NCBI GenBank assembly: GCA_018400515.1
Contig: JAGYMR010000040.1
Location: forward strand, 1 to 16,276
DNA: 16,276 nt
Source of the DNA: Tangfeifania sp.
Lineage (GTDB): Bacteria; Bacteroidota; Bacteroidia; Bacteroidales; Prolixibacteraceae
Direction: 5' to 3'
Shown here: positions 13,873 through 16,276 of the stretch, piece after piece
Layout: the number at the start of each line of letters is the position of its first letter
Position numbering within the stretch: position 1 is the first letter of the stretch
Program-made: the position numbers and the translations under genes
Notes under the pieces: model-generated
Databases searched by the model: none
The model's input: only the letters and a program-made list of their open reading frames with translations
What the model was told of the DNA's origin: nothing

Positions 13873-15279
13873 GTGGCCCGGAAGAAAAAGAAACCGTTTT
13901 ACGAAAAGGTCCTGATCGAAGACATTGGGGCCGAGGGAAAAGCGCTTGCCCGGATAGGTGATTTGGTTGTTTTTACGAAAATGGCCATTCCCGGGGACAT
14001 TGTGGATTTGCAGGTGATCCGGAAAAGGAAAAGGCATCAGGAGGCTGTTATCACGAGGATTCACGAATATTCCCGGGACCGGACCGAAGCTATCTGCAGC
14101 CATTTTGGAGCGTGCGGAGGCTGTAAATGGCAGCATTTGCCCTATGAAAAACAGCTGTACTATAAACAAAAGCAGGTCGCCGACCAGTTAACGCGCATTG
14201 GCAAAGCGGAGATCCCGGAAATTTCCCCCATATTAGGTTCGCCAGGGGACACCTTTTACCGGAACAAACTTGAATTTTCCTTTTCAAATAAGCAATGGCT
14301 TTCACGGGAAGAGATTGCCTCGGGGAAAGATTTCTCCTCATCCCCTGCCCTGGGTTTTCATGCCCCCGGAGTATTTGATAAAGTCATACACATAGAAAAA
14401 TGCTGGTTGCAACCCGATCCTTCGAATGCCATCCGGAACTTCATATACCGGCATGCCGTTGATCACGGCCTGGAGTTTTTTGACATTCGTGAAAAGCGCG
14501 GTTTTCTCCGGACGCTGACCATCCGGACCAGTTCGCCGGGAGAAACCATGGTCATTCTCTCCTTTTTCCGGGAAGACAAAACCCGCCGGGAAAGGCTCCT
14601 GGAAGCCCTGAGGGATGCCTTTCCCGAGATAACCTCCCTCTTATATGTTATCAATCCGAAGGGGAACGACACCATCACCGACCTTCCAGTTATCCGGTAC
14701 AGCGGACGGGATCATATTTTTGAGGAGATGGAAGGTCTGAGATTCAAAATTGGTCCGAAAAGCTTCTATCAAACCAATTCTGAACAGGCCTTCCGTTTGT
14801 ATCAGGTGGTACGTGAATTTGCAGGTTTTTCGGGAAATGAGACCGTGTATGATCTTTACACAGGCACCGGCACCATCGCCAATTTTGTTGCCCGGTCGGC
14901 CCGGAAAGTCATTGGCATTGAATCCGTTCCGGAGGCCATCTCTGATGCCAAAACCAATGCTGCGCTCAATCAGGTCAATAACACCAAGTTCTTTGCGGGA
15001 GATATCAGGGAGGTTCTGAACGAAAATTTCCTGAAAAGCCAGGGGGCCCCTGAGGTAGTCATTACCGATCCGCCCCGCGCTGGCATGCACAAAGATGTTG
15101 TGGCCAAACTGGCTGAAATGGATCCGCAAAAGATCGTTTATGTGAGTTGCAATCCGGCCACGCAGGCCCGGGATATTGCCCTTTTGGATCAACAATACCA
15201 AATCACAAAAATTCAGCCGGTGGATATGTTCCCACATACCCATCATGTAGAGAATGTGGTTTTGCTGGAAAAGAAATAA
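13873..15279 (+). CDS. rlmD: 23S rRNA (uracil-C5)-methyltransferase, RlmD/RumA type
   Basis: A 468-aa SAM-dependent RNA methyltransferase that makes 5-methyluridine in 23S rRNA. A TRAM RNA-binding domain covers about 1-65. A [4Fe-4S] cluster site follows: Cys75, Cys81 and Cys84 in CSHFGACGGCKWQ, plus Cys177 in EKCWLQ. The methyltransferase domain has the SAM loop YTGTGTIA at 329-336, DPPRAG at 399-404, the catalytic nucleophile Cys426 in YVSCNP, and Glu460 in HHVENVV. The start chosen is GTG 13873 (MARKKKKPF), which matches the usual N-terminus of the family. The in-frame TTG at 13861 is rejected because it is part of the -7 promoter box. The exact target (U1939, U747 or both) cannot be read from sequence. 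The gene is convergent with rpoD. Its own 3' end has no T-run terminator on the plus strand. Confidence 0.9.
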   Translation: MARKKKKPFYEKVLIEDIGAEGKALARIGDLVVFTKMAIPGDIVDLQVIRKRKRHQEAVITRIHEYSRDRTEAICSHFGACGGCKWQHLPYEKQLYYKQKQVADQLTRIGKAEIPEISPILGSPGDTFYRNKLEFSFSNKQWLSREEIASGKDFSSSPALGFHAPGVFDKVIHIEKCWLQPDPSNAIRNFIYRHAVDHGLEFFDIREKRGFLRTLTIRTSSPGETMVILSFFREDKTRRERLLEALRDAFPEITSLLYVINPKGNDTITDLPVIRYSGRDHIFEEMEGLRFKIGPKSFYQTNSEQAFRLYQVVREFAGFSGNETVYDLYTGTGTIANFVARSARKVIGIESVPEAISDAKTNAALNQVNNTKFFAGDIREVLNENFLKSQGAPEVVITDPPRAGMHKDVVAKLAEMDPQKIVYVSCNPATQARDIALLDQQYQITKIQPVDMFPHTHHVENVVLLEKK

Positions 15280-15316
15280 AAAAACCCTTTCCTGTGCCGT
15301 TCAGGGCACGGGAAAG
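15278..15316 (-). terminator. Intrinsic terminator of rpoD
   Basis: On the minus strand, CTTTCCCGTGCC (15316-15305) pairs with GGCACAGGAAAG (15298-15287): 12 positions with one imperfect pair. GGG and seven T residues (15284-15278) follow. The hairpin also follows the rlmD stop codon, but in that direction no T-run comes after it. It overlaps the last bases of rlmD. Confidence 0.85.
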
Positions 15317-15372
15317 AGCCGGGATCATGTGCTGATCAGGAAAAGCACCGGGTAACTTTCCCGGGAATCTGT

Positions 15373-16233
15373 TTATCCCAGATATGTTTTCAGCAATTTG
15401 CTTCTGGATGTATGTCGCAGGCGGCGGATCGCTTTCTCCTTGATCTGCCGCACCCTTTCACGTGTCAGACCGAACCGTTCTCCGATCTCTTCAAGGGTCA
15501 TCTCCTGACATCCGATGCCAAAAAAGAGCCGGATGATATCGGCTTCCCTCTCTGTAAGGGTTGCAAGCGCCCGGTGGATCTCCCGGGCAAGCGATTCCTG
15601 AATAAGGGTCCGGTCAGCGTTAGGGGAATCGCTGTTAACCAAAACATCCAACAAACTGTTATCCTCTCCGTCAACGAAGGGGGCATCGACAGAAACATGC
15701 CTTCCGGATACCCGTAAAGTATCCGAAACCTTGTCGGCCGGAAGCTCCAGCGAATCGGCCAGTTCCTCCGGGGAAGGTTTCCGCTCATGCTCCTGCTCAA
15801 ATTTGGAGTATGCTTTATTGATCTTATTCAGGGACCCCACCTGATTCAGTGGAAGGCGAACAATCCGCGATTGTTCGGCCAGGGCTTGCAGGATGGATTG
15901 CCGGATCCACCATACTGCGTAAGAAATAAACTTAAAACCACGGGTTTCATCAAATTTTTCCGCTGCCTTAATCAATCCCAGGTTCCCTTCATTAATTAAA
16001 TCCGGCAAACTCAGACCTTGATTTTGATATTGTTTTGCAACCGAAACCACAAACCGCAGGTTAGCCCGTGTCAGTTTTTCCAAAGCAGCCTGATCACCCT
16101 TCTTAATTCGCTGCGCCAGTTCAACCTCTTCTTCAACCGTAATAAGTTCTTCTTTCCCGATTTCCTGCAAATACTTATCCAGCGAAGCGCTCTCCCGATT
16201 GGTAATGGATTTTGTGATCTTTAGCTGTCTCAT
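15373..16233 (-). CDS. rpoD: Primary RNA polymerase sigma factor (sigma-70 family, Bacteroidota type)
   Basis: A 286-aa housekeeping sigma factor that directs RNA polymerase to promoters. Region 1.2 is at about 16-45. Region 2 spans about 55-122, including [18 protein letters not shown] and the -10-binding stretch [13 protein letters not shown]. Region 3 is at about 123-200. Region 4 (about 220-283) has the helix-turn-helix [20 protein letters not shown] for the -33 element. The acidic region 1.1 of proteobacterial RpoD is absent, as is normal for this phylum, where the primary sigma recognises TTG and TAnnTTTG elements. It is transcribed alone here, with a promoter box at 16275-16267, a duplicated Shine-Dalgarno unit, and a terminator at 15316-15278. 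Its E. coli operon partners rpsU and dnaG are not adjacent downstream. Identification is firm. Confidence 0.96.
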   Translation of the reverse strand: MRQLKITKSITNRESASLDKYLQEIGKEELITVEEEVELAQRIKKGDQAALEKLTRANLRFVVSVAKQYQNQGLSLPDLINEGNLGLIKAAEKFDETRGFKFISYAVWWIRQSILQALAEQSRIVRLPLNQVGSLNKINKAYSKFEQEHERKPSPEELADSLELPADKVSDTLRVSGRHVSVDAPFVDGEDNSLLDVLVNSDSPNADRTLIQESLAREIHRALATLTEREADIIRLFFGIGCQEMTLEEIGERFGLTRERVRQIKEKAIRRLRHTSRSKLLKTYLG

Positions 16234-16236
16234 AAA

Positions 16237-16260
16237 CTCTCCTTAAAACTCTCCTTAAAA
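16237..16260 (-). promoter_or_regulatory. Tandemly duplicated Shine-Dalgarno unit of rpoD
   Basis: The minus strand reads TTTTAAGGAGAG twice in perfect tandem (16260-16249 and 16248-16237), then TTT and ATG. The proximal AAGGAG is 5 nt from the start codon, which is ideal spacing; the distal copy is 12 nt further upstream. This confirms the start and is unusual against the otherwise mostly Shine-Dalgarno-poor genes here. Confidence 0.8.
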
Positions 16261-16266
16261 AAGGAT

Positions 16267-16275
16267 GCAAATATA
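16267..16275 (-). promoter_or_regulatory. Candidate -7 promoter box of rpoD (TATATTTGC)
   Basis: An exact TAnnTTTG match on the minus strand, 33 nt before the rpoD ATG and identical over 11 bases (CTATATTTGCA) to the box upstream of rlmD. The -33 element would lie beyond the window. Confidence 0.55.
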
Positions 16276-16276
16276 G

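Noticed and set aside
1..16276. Insertion sequence, prophage, tRNA, rRNA or CRISPR array
   Set aside because: No transposase, integrase, terminal repeats, regular repeat array or recognisable structural RNA gene was seen; the CI-like repressor pairs with DNA polymerase genes rather than phage genes.

Overview
The window looks like a chromosomal segment from a Bacteroidota bacterium, probably of the Bacteroidia. Four things suggest this. The primary sigma factor at the right edge is the short form (286 aa) that lacks region 1.1. Several upstream regions carry the TAnnTTTG -7 box characteristic of the phylum. Most genes have no Shine-Dalgarno sequence and start after A-rich leaders. The protein families (the transketolase type, the XRE-S24 regulator and the large secreted glycosidase) are typical of the group. 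Species cannot be assigned from the sequence alone.

Layout, left to right. Positions 54-4891 read rightward: a secreted endonuclease/exonuclease/phosphatase-fold hydrolase, an ACT-containing D-3-phosphoglycerate dehydrogenase (serA), a transketolase (tkt) closed by a strong terminator, and a small secreted Gly/Lys/Arg-rich protein with an EF-hand-like calcium loop. Two back-to-back terminators (4915-5013) separate this block from a leftward two-gene operon: a Y-family polymerase (dinB) followed 15 nt later by a short error-prone type DNA polymerase III alpha subunit (DnaE2/ImuC-like). A LexA/CI-like XRE-S24 self-cleaving repressor is divergently transcribed from dinB. Next come a leftward 1056-aa secreted glycoside hydrolase, a 525-bp non-coding gap that may hold a structured RNA, rightward rlmD (23S rRNA uracil-C5 methyltransferase), and leftward rpoD ending at a clear terminator. 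The rpoD promoter is right at the window edge.

The most interesting unit is 5017-10048. It reads as a damage-inducible mutagenesis cassette: its own cleavable repressor, a catalytically intact Y-family polymerase with a perfect beta-clamp motif, and an alpha subunit whose PHP metal site has decayed. No ImuA or separate ImuB is present. The divergent intergenic region holds two similar 15-bp boxes 24 bp apart, overlapping candidate promoters for both directions. A second theme is translation initiation. rpoD (with a tandemly duplicated 12-bp unit), dinB and dnaE2 carry Shine-Dalgarno-like sequences, whereas the other seven genes show none.
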